Positions 13,166 to 23,425 of a DNA stretch of 64,000 nucleotides are shown here, piece by piece. The notes below the pieces were generated by a model. It was not told where the DNA came from. It saw nothing but the letters and a program-made list of their open reading frames with translations, and searched no databases. The DNA comes from Siphonodentalium dalli (lineage: Eukaryota; Mollusca; Scaphopoda; Gadilida; Siphonodentaliidae), in contig CP136062.1 in NCBI GenBank assembly GCA_032622095.1, positions 5,332,001-5,396,000 of the forward strand, written 5' to 3'. The position numbers and the translations under genes are program-made. Every line of letters starts with the position of its first letter. The stretch's first letter is position 1.

Positions 13166-14812
13166 GTGGCACCCCGGTGTGATGGGCGGGGGGTCGGGTG
13201 TTCTGGAAGGTATATGGGCGGGACACACACCCATGTCGTCAAATCGGTTGAAAACCTTACCGTTCTCAAAAATGGTCCAAGCACCATTTGTACCCCCTCG
13301 GGGTGATGGGTGGGGTTGTTTCAAATTGGTGTTTAAATTGTGTATTTAGGGTGGGGCACCCACACACACGCGGTCAAATCGGTTGAAATTCTTACCATTC
13401 TCGAAAGTTGTCTATACCACATGTTCACCCCCCTGGGTCGCACACCCAATGTGATTGGTGGGGGTCGGGTGTTTCTATTGGGTATTTGGGGCGGGCCACC
13501 TACCCATGCCGTCAAATCGGTAAAAATATTCACCGTTCTCGAGAATGGTCCATACACTATTTTCACACCTACGGGGTGTCACTCCCGGGGTGGTGTGGCT
13601 GGGGTGTTTGTATGGGGTATTTGGGCGGGCCATCCACCCATGCCGTCACGAAATTTGTCCATAACCTATTTTCACCTCTTCGGGGTGCCAACCCCAGAGG
13701 TTGATGGGATGGGTCTGGTGTTTCTAGTGGGTATTTGGGGCGGGCCACCCACAAATGCCGTCAAATCGGTCGAAATTCTTACCGTTCTGGAAAATGGTCG
13801 ATACTGTTCTCGAAAATGGTCCATACCCCATTTTCACCTCTTCGTTGTTGATGGGCGGGGGTCTGGTGTATATAGGGGGTATTTGGGACGAGCGACCCAC
13901 CCATGCCGTCAAATCGGTCGAAATACTTACCGTTCTCGAAAATGGTTCATCCCCCATTTTCACCCTTTCTGTTGTCACCACCCGGGGTGATGAGTGGGGA
14001 GTCTGGTGTTTCTAGTAGGTATTTGGGGCGGGCCACCCACCCAGCATGCAATCAAATCGGTCGAAATCCCAACTGTTCTTGAAAATGGTTTATACCCCAT
14101 TTCACCCCTTCGGGGTGGCACCCCCGGTGGTGATAGGTTGGGGTCGGTGTGTTTGTGGCAGGCCACCGAACCGTTCCGTCAAATTGGTCGAAATCTGTAC
14201 CGTTCTCGAAAATGGTCGATGCTATTCTCGAAAATGGTCCATATCCCATTTTCACCTCTTCTGGGTGGCAATCACCGGGTTTGCTGAGTGGGGGTCTGTC
14301 GTCTCTAGGGGTGTTTGGGACGAGCCACCCACCCATGCCGTCAAATCGGTCGAAATCCTTACCGTTCTTGGAAATAGTTTATACCCCGTTTCACCCCTTC
14401 GCGTGGTAACACCCGGGGTGATTGGGTAGAGATTTGGGGTGTTTCTGAGAGATATATGGGACGGGCCACCCACCCATGCCGTCAAATCGGTCCAAATCCT
14501 TACTGTTCTCGAAAATGGTCCATACCCCGAAGTGATTGGAAGGGAGTCGGTTGTTTCTAGGGAGTATTTGGGGTGGGCCACCCACCGTGCCGTCAAATCG
14601 GTTTAAATCCAATACTGTTCTCGAAAATGGTCCATACCCAATTGTTACCCAATCGGGGTGGCACCCCCGTGGGTAATGGGTGGGGATGGGAGTTTCTGTG
14701 TGGTATGTGGGGCGGGCTACCCACCCATGCAGTCAAATCGGTCGAAACCCCTACGGTTCTCGAAGATGGTCCATACCCCATTTTCACCCCCTCGGGGTAG
14801 CACGGGGTATGA
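13075..14812 (+). repeat. 138-bp satellite, block 4
   Basis: Same family. A local three-monomer periodicity of about 410 bp is visible: a monomer with a duplicated TTCTCGAAAATGGTC piece appears near 13,790 and again near 14,205, each followed by a GGGACGAGC variant. The stretch 14,330-14,812 matches the 5.3 kb and 7.6 kb segments. The satellite ends abruptly at about 14,812. Confidence 0.93.
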
Positions 14813-16530
14813 CGTTGGTGTATGCCAGACACAGTTCTGAAATGTGACATTTCTATCGGTGTGACGTTATGAGAATAATACCGACAACTCAATGTACACG
14901 GTTTCAACCGAATTATTCCATCGACTTTTGGGAAACCTGAGCATGAGAGATTACAATTAATGCTATGCGGCGGCTTAATTGGCAAATGATACACTAAGGG
15001 ATTAGTTAATGTATTTGATTTAGTGTAACGCGGATCCCCAGGGCATAGTGGCACGCGCATCGTCGTGGGGCCAGCCATCAGCATCCTTTGATTTCACTAA
15101 ATCGTACAAGGCGACCAGAAATGGCATGGTGCGATATTTGACCCCCCCCCCTGGTGTTTGAGTTGATCGGGTGTGTTTTGATGTGTCTTTGGCTTAGAAA
15201 CAACCTATAACATACCATTTGCTTGACCCTATTTGGCATTTATCGTAGAACCTTGGTCCGCGGCCACCATGATGTTTTGTTGACGAAATATGTTACGAAA
15301 GAAGAGCCCTATTCTAACATTTTGACAAAATCTGTCATGGGGCAGATAATTGGCACGCTGGGCCAATTGCACCCATTTGGTTGTCGGCCATTTGGGTAGG
15401 TCGGATTTTGGGTTTGTTTCAAGAAAAAGAGTCCTGTGCTTTATATACATAGAAATAAATTTGAAATAACAATTTTAAAAGGAGTGAGTGGTATTTGATC
15501 GGGTGTCTAACTACATGACAAAAATAATTAAAATTACCTATCTGTATCCATACCATAAATGTGTTAGCAACGAACGCTTTTTACTGCTTCGTGCTGATCT
15601 CGACTTTTCTATATTCTATATCTAGAATAAGTCGTTTGTTTATGGCATATATAGTCATCATAATAGTATTTCGTGTATTTATACCTATATTTATTTCAGA
15701 ATAGCCAGAAGGAACAAAAGTCAGTTTCGTTGTGTTTCTGCCACTTGCAATGAATATGTGTATTTTATCAGTGTGCTCTTCAATAACTTTTTAGTGGTTA
15801 ATGGACATATTGCAGGAAACTCCCCCTGATTATACAGACCCGGAACGACTGTAGAAGTTACTAAATGAGCCAATGATGGCGATGTGAAGTCAGAACGAAT
15901 TGGAAGCTCCCGTACCTTATCATATCTCTATGAAAGAAGCGCATATAAACCTGATTGGCTTCGGTTTGATGTGATCGGGTGGGATAAGTGGCACGATGGG
16001 CCAATTACACGCATGTCGTTGTTGGTTATTTAGAGTCGAGTCGGATTTTGGAGTTGTTTCGAGAGAAAAAATGTCACGCGTGCTTACTCTAGAAATTTCA
16101 GCTTTAATTGTTAAATGTGAAATGACATAAATCAGTCAAATGGCATATAAATGGCATAGAAACGCTCTTTATTGCTTCTAAATTCGATATCGCGAATAAG
16201 TCTTTTGTACATGACATAATATTTTCCCCAAATTATACCTATTTGGATGACGGAAAGCGGGTAAGAATCTGTGATTAAAATAAGTGGCGTTTGACCAAAG
16301 ACTGTGACGTTCTGACCAAATTGAAATTTGGCCTTTCGTCTGTTCACGTTATGACACAATCAGCTTATTATAATTTTTCCATCGACCCTGGGAGACCAAA
16401 GTATGAGCCATTAGAAGCGACGTCATGCAGCGCCTTAACCGTCAAATCATTATTGTCTATTCAGGACTAATTAATGTAACTGATTTAGTTTCAAGCTGCT
16501 CCACAGGGCATACTGGCAGCTGCCTCGCCA
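14813..16530 (+). repeat. Old diverged tandem repeats related to X-Y
   Basis: Three segments occur twice in diverged form: a (14,850-15,065 and 16,360-16,530), b (15,340-15,440 and 15,983-16,090) and c (15,550-15,710 and 16,135-16,260). The stretch at 15,150-15,330 resembles X. The stretch at 15,820-15,945 resembles the end of Y, starting with a GATTATACAG-like block, and runs straight into a second X-like start at 15,936. No coding frame was recognised. Confidence 0.65.
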
Positions 16531-17034
16531 TTGATATACCCCAGTATAGTGGCATATATTAATCTCGTCACAGAACGATTGAAGGATGAATATATAAATA
16601 AGTATATTACCAGTGCAGACGATCTACACGGTAAACGAAGGCCATACAAACAATTCAAAACCATTTTTCGACTCGAACCATATCTAATACATACAATTTC
16701 TATCAAAGACCGTGAACAATTATGTAGACTTCGAATCAGCTGTCATTCATTAGAAATAGAAAAAGGCCAACACAAACGCCCACCGACGCCAGCCAATGAT
16801 CGGATATTCAAGATGTGCAATACTAACTCAGTGGAAGACGAGAAGCATTTTGTTCTCCATTGTATCAAATACGACAAATTGAGAAAAAGGCCTATATGAA
16901 TCACTAAATTTCTAAGGGCCAGTAGTATCTCAAAATGCCAATACATAATGCGAAACGACCAACCAAATACAAGTAATGTGATCAGTCGAGCTTTCAAAGA
17001 ATTCTTTGAAATGAGAAAAGAAGCCCGAAGTTGA
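16531..17034 (+). pseudogene. LINE ORF2 C-terminal remnant
   Basis: The frame reads as the C-terminal end of a non-LTR retrotransposon polyprotein, downstream of where a reverse transcriptase would lie. A basic, aromatic segment (KQFKTIFRLEPYL) is followed by CRLRISCHSLEIEKGQHKRP and a zinc-finger remnant, FKMCNTNSVEDEKHFVLHC. The family pattern is CX2CX9HX4C; here the first Cys is Phe. An in-frame TGA at 16,897-16,899 interrupts the frame, which then stays open to a TGA at 17,032-17,034. The 5' part, including the catalytic domains, is missing, so this is a dead, 5'-truncated copy. The exact LINE clade is not assigned. Confidence 0.7.
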
Positions 17035-17261
17035 TGAATAAATTAATAATTAATTTCTATTCCACACGATATCATAGGCCTGCATACAGTTTATTTGCAT
17101 GCTTATATTATTGAGCTCTACTAAGTCATTGTATAACTGTAGTATGAATATGTGGAAAGTTTATTATATGAACTGTGTATGTGTAAATTATATGTCTTAT
17201 TATTATGTACTGCATACGGCTCACATGAGTGTTTTATGCTAATAAATATCATATCATAATT
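17035..17261 (+). mobile_element. 3' tail of the first LINE
   Basis: AT-rich tail after the LINE frame, ending in an AATAAA-like signal and short TATCATATCATA repeats near 17,240-17,257. A short simple-repeat 3' end is typical of several non-LTR families. Confidence 0.5.
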
Positions 17262-17269
17262 CCTCGCTG

Positions 17270-17604
17270 CATTGAAGCAATATTCTGAGGAAGAACGTGG
17301 ATTGAACCCGATTTATTACCTCAACCCAATTTAAAGGTGCTCAATCCGATGCGATGATCACCATATCATGTGATTCCAACAACAACATTTTTTGAAATGC
17401 CGCTTCAGTTGTCATACTGGCACAATTGTCATGCCTCGCCATTGAGATCACAGTAGTGGCATATCTCGCGGCAATGAAGCAATATTCCGAGGAAGAACGT
17501 GGATTGATCCCCGGTTTATTTCCTCCACCCAGATTAAAGGTACTCAATCCGATTCGATGGTCCCCATATCATCCGATTCCAACAACAACATTTTTTGAAA
17601 AGCC
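17270..17604 (+). repeat. 132-bp direct duplication near the LINE
   Basis: 17,270-17,401 and 17,473-17,604 are alike (about 88% by eye) and 203 bp apart. Both hold AGGAAGAACGTGGATTGA and then a segment beginning TTAAAGGTRCTCAATCCGAT. That segment resembles the left end of the TTAA-target MITE found at 18,578 and 43,398. They may be MITE-end fragments joined to LINE sequence. Confidence 0.65.
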
Positions 17605-17928
17605 AGATCGATGTTCAATAACAACTCGAATTGCGGTGCCTGCAGATCAACGTATCACAAAGAAATTGAACATGTATTATTTACATGTAATGTGCCAGCC
17701 ATGCATCAATTGAGATACAGTTTCTGGTCAATCACCATTGACTTCTTTGGGGTAGAATGTTTTATGTTTCTCGATTCACTCTCGCAAAACCATCTATGTG
17801 ACTTCCTAATCGGCGGCACAGCCTTCGTTCCTCCACTCGTTGTCATCAATGCTTGGGGAGATATTCTCACATTCGCCGCGAAATTCATGTACAAAGAATG
17901 CCAACTTTTACGAAACAGTGCCCGTTAA
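17605..17928 (+). pseudogene. Second LINE C-terminal remnant
   Basis: The frame encodes CGACRSTYHKEIEHVLFTC, a complete CX2CX9HX4C finger of the kind found at the C-terminus of many LINE polyproteins. It is followed by a hydrophobic and aromatic tail (FLDSLSQNHLCDFLIGG, then WGDILTFAAKFMYKEC) that ends at 17,926-17,928. No reverse transcriptase or endonuclease domain is present, and the upstream frame is broken within the 132-bp duplication. The finger spacing matches the first remnant, but the flanking residues differ, so the two belong to different subfamilies. Confidence 0.6.
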
Positions 17929-18320
17929 GACTATACCCGATTTCTTGCGTGTGCTTGCTGCCTGCCAGAAAAGCAAGTCTTGTTGACATTAAAATATTTG
18001 AGGGTGAAAAGGAGCATAGCTTAGTGAACATAAGATCAACATCTATACGCATGCGATATACACTTTCCTTATCTAAATGTGATCAAACTCTAATATGGTA
18101 CATAGACCATACGGCTCATACGGCTGTGATGTAGGGGAATTCAGTGTTGTTACTTTTTGCCGCCATTTTCTATGCTCAAATGTTGTTTGTATATATACTA
18201 AATAATGTTTGTAAATACCACTCTCACCTTTATGTGTACAAAACGCTCCAATTCGTTTATACAACACATACAATGTATTGATGTATGATCTCCGTTAATG
18301 GAGGTTAATAAAGAGATACA
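17929..18320 (+). mobile_element. Probable 3' UTR of the second LINE
   Basis: Non-coding tail following the remnant. It ends with AATAAAGAG (18,307-18,315) just before a long AT microsatellite, which fits a LINE 3' end with a simple-repeat tail. No separate function is seen. Confidence 0.4.
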
Positions 18321-18400
18321 CATATATATATATACCATCGACATATATATATATATATATATATAGCTATATATAGCTATATATATATATATATATATAC
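18321..18400. repeat. (AT)n microsatellite
   Basis: About 80 bases of alternating A and T, broken by one CCATCGAC and two AGCT interruptions. Confidence 0.95.
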
Positions 18401-18459
18401 CCTGTTATTTATAATTTTTTTGTTCAACGAAATTCTGCCAGTTTGTCAAGTATCTGACA

Positions 18460-18573
18460 CAAAAAGCCACTTGATTTTAGACAATTTAGTCTTCTCGACT
18501 CGAATCGTATATGTTTTAACCCCCGGAGCCTGAGAAATCTTAATTTGCGAGCGTTAATTCGGATTTAGTACCT
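18460..18573 (+). mobile_element. Right-end fragment of TTAA MITE
   Basis: Diverged copy of the last roughly 110 bp of the 18,578 element (CTCGACTCGAATC, then AACCCCCGGAGCC, ending TTTAGTACC). Its TTAA is shared with the left TTAA of the next element, so the younger element inserted at the end of the older one. Confidence 0.7.
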
Positions 18574-18577
18574 TTAA

Positions 18578-19046
18578 AGGTACTCAACCCGTAAAGAGGG
18601 CCCCCATCTCAACAGATTCCAACAACAACAATCCGATCAGAGGGTCCTATATTACTATTTCTTTGGCTTTGGGGGTAAAAAATATTTGATTCGAGTCGAG
18701 GAACCCATCAAACAAAGCTCAGAGTTATTAGATATTGATTTTTCAAATTTGTTATGTTCTCGAGATGAGTACCAATAACTGCCGTAATCTGCTCTGGATG
18801 TGTACTCCAAATCTATTCAAACAGACAAGGATGAATAACTCTAAAATCAAGTGGTAATTTTTACGCAATTTTGACTGAGTTCTGGGCCAGATAGTATTCC
18901 CGATAATGAAAAATAATAGATTTCTAAAATCGATATCTAACAAATCTGAGCTTTGATGGGTGACTTCCTCGACTCGAATCAAATATTTTTGACCCCCGAA
19001 GCCATTGAAATAGTAATTGAGAGGAGTTTTATCGGGTTGAGTACCT
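18578..19046 (+). mobile_element. TTAA-target MITE, copy 1
   Basis: 469 bp, flanked by TTAA (18,574-18,577 and 19,047-19,050). The ends are AGGTACTCAACCC and GGTTGAGTACCT. The inverted similarity extends for well over 100 bp on each side: GGGGGTAAAAAATATTTGAT on the left is met on the right by its complement, so the element is a foldback structure. No transposase. TTAA targets are known for piggyBac and Kolobok elements; the AGG start makes Kolobok-like more likely, which is an inference. Confidence 0.85.
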
Positions 19047-19050
19047 TTAA

Positions 19051-19384
19051 CCGACTGTTGTGTTCAGCCACCCATTATCACGGCATACAAATAAACGACA
19101 ATGCGAGAAATACTGTATAATTATAGTTATGGGTCGGCTGTGTTGTGTTACGCTGGCACAGCATTAATTTTGTCATTAATATTAGTCAGTATGGCATTAA
19201 CACAATTGATCCTTTCATATTATAACCTGAGATCAGTGCTTATAGTTGTGGTATGCTGTTCCAAGATAGCGACTGTTGTTTGCACGCAATATGGGGGGGG
19301 GGGTCACACTGGCAAGAGTTTTTTTTAAACTGTTTTAACTGCCATTTTATGAATGTTTAGAACGTTCTCAAATTTGCGTATATA
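19051..19384. other. No feature recognised
   Basis: Contains a 10-base G run at about 19,293 and a T run at 19,319. Nothing else was seen. Confidence 0.4.
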
Positions 19385-19606
19385 CAGGGGCGCCGGAAGC
19401 ATCCAAGGACAGGGGGGCAGAGCCTACAAAAAGGGCACTTTTCCGCAAAAAGGGCATTTTCTCCGCAAACTCGGGAAAATAACCATAAATTCATTGTGGC
19501 AAAATCCCTATTTTAAAGGTATTTGTCGGTTTTTATGGCCGTTTTGTGATAAAAAGGGCAGGGGGGTCAGCTGCCCCCTCTGTCCCCCCCACTTCCGGCA
19601 CCCCTG
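19385..19606. mobile_element. 222-bp hAT-type MITE
   Basis: The ends are CAGGGGCGCCGGAAG and the complement CAGGGGTGCCGGAAG. The flanks CGTATATA (19,377-19,384) and CCTATATA (19,607-19,614) agree at 7 of 8 bases. CAGGG-type ends with an 8-bp duplication are the hAT signature. The interior repeats AAAAAGGGCA three times. No coding capacity. Confidence 0.88.
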
Positions 19607-19614
19607 CCTATATA

Positions 19615-20353
19615 TGATATACTTCCCAGTCCTGCAATCTACTTTCTATTCCACATGTCAATTCAATTTGTTTAATCTTATCGACCAATAATACATAGAT
19701 ATTGAGATAACATATATTACATTTATGAACATGACTTACATCATAAATTTTCAAATGATACATTATAATATATATATATTATATACTTGCCTGTTATATG
19801 TCATTGCCATTAATCTGATCCGTTTGGTTTAATTCATTAGGGCTTACCATTCAGGTGTAATGCCATACCACGAGAGAGATATTTATTCCTCCAAATATGG
19901 GGACCATTATTGTACAATACATGTATATACATATACAAAAGTTAACTTGTGACATATATACACAATATAATTTAATTTGAGAAGGCTCATTTGAAGTCGA
20001 TAGTCAATCAATCAAAGTTTATTTGTACGTTACACCATGTATGGTCAAATGTACATTAACATAGAATAACAAGACAAGAACATTGAATATGGAACAAAAT
20101 AATAGCAACAAATACATATATGGATGTATATAGATGACAATGTAATTATGTGAGTTGATATTACGTCATCAGCCAGCATCAAACCAGGATGGTCTCAAGT
20201 TGATAGGGCAATGTTCCTTTTTTGTTGTACTCGATAGTGCGATCTAGTTTCTTATGTGATAATTAAAATATCAGGAGGTCGGATAACTTTCATGAAAGAC
20301 AGACACAAAACGGAAGCTAATAAAGCCCGGCGTTCCAATGCAGAAACATCTGC
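19615..20353. other. AT-rich, no gene; minus-strand AATAAA
   Basis: AT-rich DNA. On the minus strand an AATAAA signal lies at 20,018-20,023, within ACAAATAAACTTTGATTG. It is about 330 bp downstream of the minus-strand open frame ending at 20,354. Confidence 0.35.
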
Positions 20354-20689
20354 TCAACACATTGAGCAACCTTCAAGCATCGGGGCGTTCGTATTACGTA
20401 ATGTATCATCTGGTGGGAATTTCTGGCCTATACAGACAGCACGGAATTCCATGCTTCTTTGATGATGAATAATGACTGGCAGAAATCCACTGCATTTGAC
20501 CACCATGTGTGTTAATATCAGTGTCAAGTCGAATAGATCAGCATATCCACCCGGATAGCCGCCTAGTTTTATACTGTTGCTCAATATTTCATGTGTATTA
20601 TAAGTGTTGGTCGATGTAGCTTGGAATACATTTAACACTGTAAGCAGACGAGTGGACTTGCTAGTAGGAACACCAGAGGCTAAAGGCAC
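20354..20689 (-). CDS. Unrecognised open frame, possible terminal exon
   Basis: A 111-codon frame with a GTG first codon; the frame is open for about 10 further codons upstream. The composition looks protein-like: a Pro/Thr/Ser-rich start, LGGYPGGYADLFDLTLILTH in the middle, and an end rich in Cys and His (HMVVKCSGFLPVIIHHQRSM). A minus-strand AATAAA follows at 20,018. I do not recognise a family. It could be a terminal exon, a transposon fragment or chance. No splice acceptor was convincingly located at its upstream edge. Confidence 0.2.
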   Translation of the reverse strand: MPLASGVPTSKSTRLLTVLNVFQATSTNTYNTHEILSNSIKLGGYPGGYADLFDLTLILTHMVVKCSGFLPVIIHHQRSMEFRAVCIGQKFPPDDTLRNTNAPMLEGCSMC

Positions 20690-23425
20690 GGGCGGCGTTT
20701 TTTGCAGAAATATTTATATTTGTCCAAATCGGCATTAACAGAAGGAACACAAAAATATATACAGTTCCGCTCGATGCCAAACATAATCAGCGCGTAGATA
20801 GTATATTGTCGTTAAGACGTACGATGTTGTACGTAAACAAGAGACTGCTCGTGTTACAGAAGTTGTGCTTCTGTTTATATAACACAGTGCAATTATATTG
20901 GTTAACACACACAAATGATATAAACGCTCTTTATTATTTCCATATCAGGAAAACCTTAACAAATAAGGCTCTTTGTGTTTACCATATCCGGACATAAAAA
21001 AAAACAGGAAACGTAACGTTTTTGCTTTCGTTTACACAACAAAAGGGGGAAATGACAATAATATACTTTTTATGCCATATTTCTGATTGACATAAGAACA
21101 AAGGCTCTATATTTTTACTAATCCTTCTGTTTATGGCGGGTTTGGACGGATGTGATTGTTTTAACAGCATACCCACCACCAACGCCGCCCGTATCTTTAA
21201 CTTATGTAAAGAAATCATACCTATATAGTATATCGAAAATTTGTAATTATATGTTGGATTATGACTATATATGGGCATATCTTGCCTGAAATAAACACAA
21301 TACAATAGCAGTAATGTTTTTTTCCCCATTTACATACACACACAATATACATCTATTCAATTATATATGACCTGTCAAATGAACAGCGATTTCGTTCTAT
21401 ATTGTTAAATGGCTACGATATACGCTTTAACCTCTACTTATCCACTCATCTATGTACATGTACATTGATTTGCAATGGTGTCGATATACCAAAACCATTG
21501 CTAGACACCAAATAATTCTGATCAAATTGGTCGACATAAACTCAAATGTTTTGTATCTCGTAATTTGCTGTACATTTCAGTTTGATAAGGTTTCGAAAAT
21601 TCAACCATTTCGTGCTTTATATGCAAACTACTTGGCTTCAAATTGAATAGGTGCGAAAAGTGTTGTTCCACATGTAAGTCATATTGTAGCTCGAAAGAAA
21701 TCGAAGATGGTGCACCGTATTACCACTTATGGTTGCACACCAGGTTGCAGTGAATTATCTCCGAACGCGACCAAATTTACATGGCATGGTCACATGTCAC
21801 CCCGATAACGATGCCATGAAAATTTTGTAAGCGAATTACTCGCCCCTGAATGTTCAAAACTAATATATATTTGCTCTCCATAATGGAGAAAAGTTGCTAA
21901 TGGAGTAGCCGAAGCGCGCGCGAGGGTGAGATCAGACCAGAGGAGGCGGTACACGTCATATTTAGCAAAAAGAAATAGGAGTCAAATTGTTGAGCAAACA
22001 GTTAAGTCAACAATATTTTCAGTGTATATACTGTTGCCACGTCCCTACAACGGCGTAAGGTACACGATGCTGGTTGATCGCATCCATGACAGGGGGCGAC
22101 GCACTCTATTTGTCATTGGTCATAACCAATGATTTCATGCAATGCATACATAAGCAGATGTTGAGTATATCGATGGATTATATGCGTGATTGATCACCAT
22201 AATTACGAATTTTATGTTTTCAGTACGCTTTCATAGTGTTGAACATGAAATCTTGTTTGTCGGTGCCATGAATGTACATTTATATGTGGTGCGCTAATCA
22301 TTGTTAATGTTAAGTGCTTTTAAAGATGCATTATCCGATTAAGTGCGTTTTAAGATGCATTATCCGATTGAAGAAATATTGTCGTTGTAACTTGGTGATA
22401 TGGTGACCGTCTGATAAATTAAAATAACTGGGGTAAAATATGTATGTATCACATTGTGTCACGCATACATTTGGCGATTTACTACAAAAGCCAAACAGGA
22501 GGGAATATCTATCTTGAGCAGTGAGATCGCCTGCCGGCGCGTGTTAGCCCATCCATAACTAATATAATCCGATGGCGCGCCTTAGGGGCGGCGGCAGATA
22601 TCTCAAATTGTCTCAGCCCATAGTGTGCGCTATATATCTGCCCTGGCGGTTAATAGGAATTATTATTCCCTTCTATATGGCTGTGTTTGTATACACCGTC
22701 GGGGTGGTACGCCATAGATGGCGGCAAACACTCTGGGTTTAAAATTAATAGGTCAGTATATTGCTATGCAATGTTATAGTCCCTATATATAGTTTGCTTA
22801 TATTAACATCCACGTATGTACATGTACGTACACAGTCACAACTGATCCCGTCTATCTCAAATCGTAAATGTATTATTTTTTAAAATAATTATTGGCATCG
22901 CGTATGATCGATACCTGCAGAATATATCCCACTAGGACATTGGTATCCATATTATTCGTGCTGTTGTCGTCATACAAACAAAACTACCACAATCATGCGT
23001 GATTAGTTCCACAGATTTGTATTGAAGTGCTCTAAATTGATGACAAATTACGACACATACTCTTCGTTAACATATGCAGTCGAAAATGGCGAATCAAGAA
23101 GGATGATCTTGGATTCATCGATGTGGCTGGAAAATATTTTTATTCGGCCGTTTCCGAAAATAAAAATACTGACAGACATACGGATTACGACATGTTTCAA
23201 TGGGTGGAGATGAGGATAATGAGAGTATTCTAAAGGAACGGCATATAAATAATATAATTGTGAAATTGCCTCGTAATATTGTGGGATAAGTGGGATTAAC
23301 TTTCATTTTATATATCTAAAGGAACAGTAACTCCTGCATGCAAACTACTTATGTCCGCGCTGCGTGACATTCGCATAAATTTGGAGACAGCATGGCGTTT
23401 ATTAAAATAATTCATATGCCGCCTA
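20690..23425. other. Mosaic non-coding region, nothing assigned
   Basis: No open frame that I trust and no TIR pair that I could close. Small points: AACGCTCTTTAT at 20,933-20,944 recurs at three other sites in the window. A direct repeat of TTTTAAGATGCATTATCCGATT-like sequence lies at about 22,320-22,370. GC-rich patches occur at 22,540-22,610. Confidence 0.35.

Noticed and set aside
341-14840. Many open frames of 60-216 codons on both strands
   Set aside because: They repeat the same few peptide phrases because the 138-bp monomer lacks stops in several frames. Indels shift the frame between monomers, and no start or domain is conserved.
21707-21807. Short Cys/His-containing reading (MVHRITTYGCTPGC...) that recalls a zinc-finger start
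   Set aside because: It stops after about 33 codons and lacks the residues needed to name a family.
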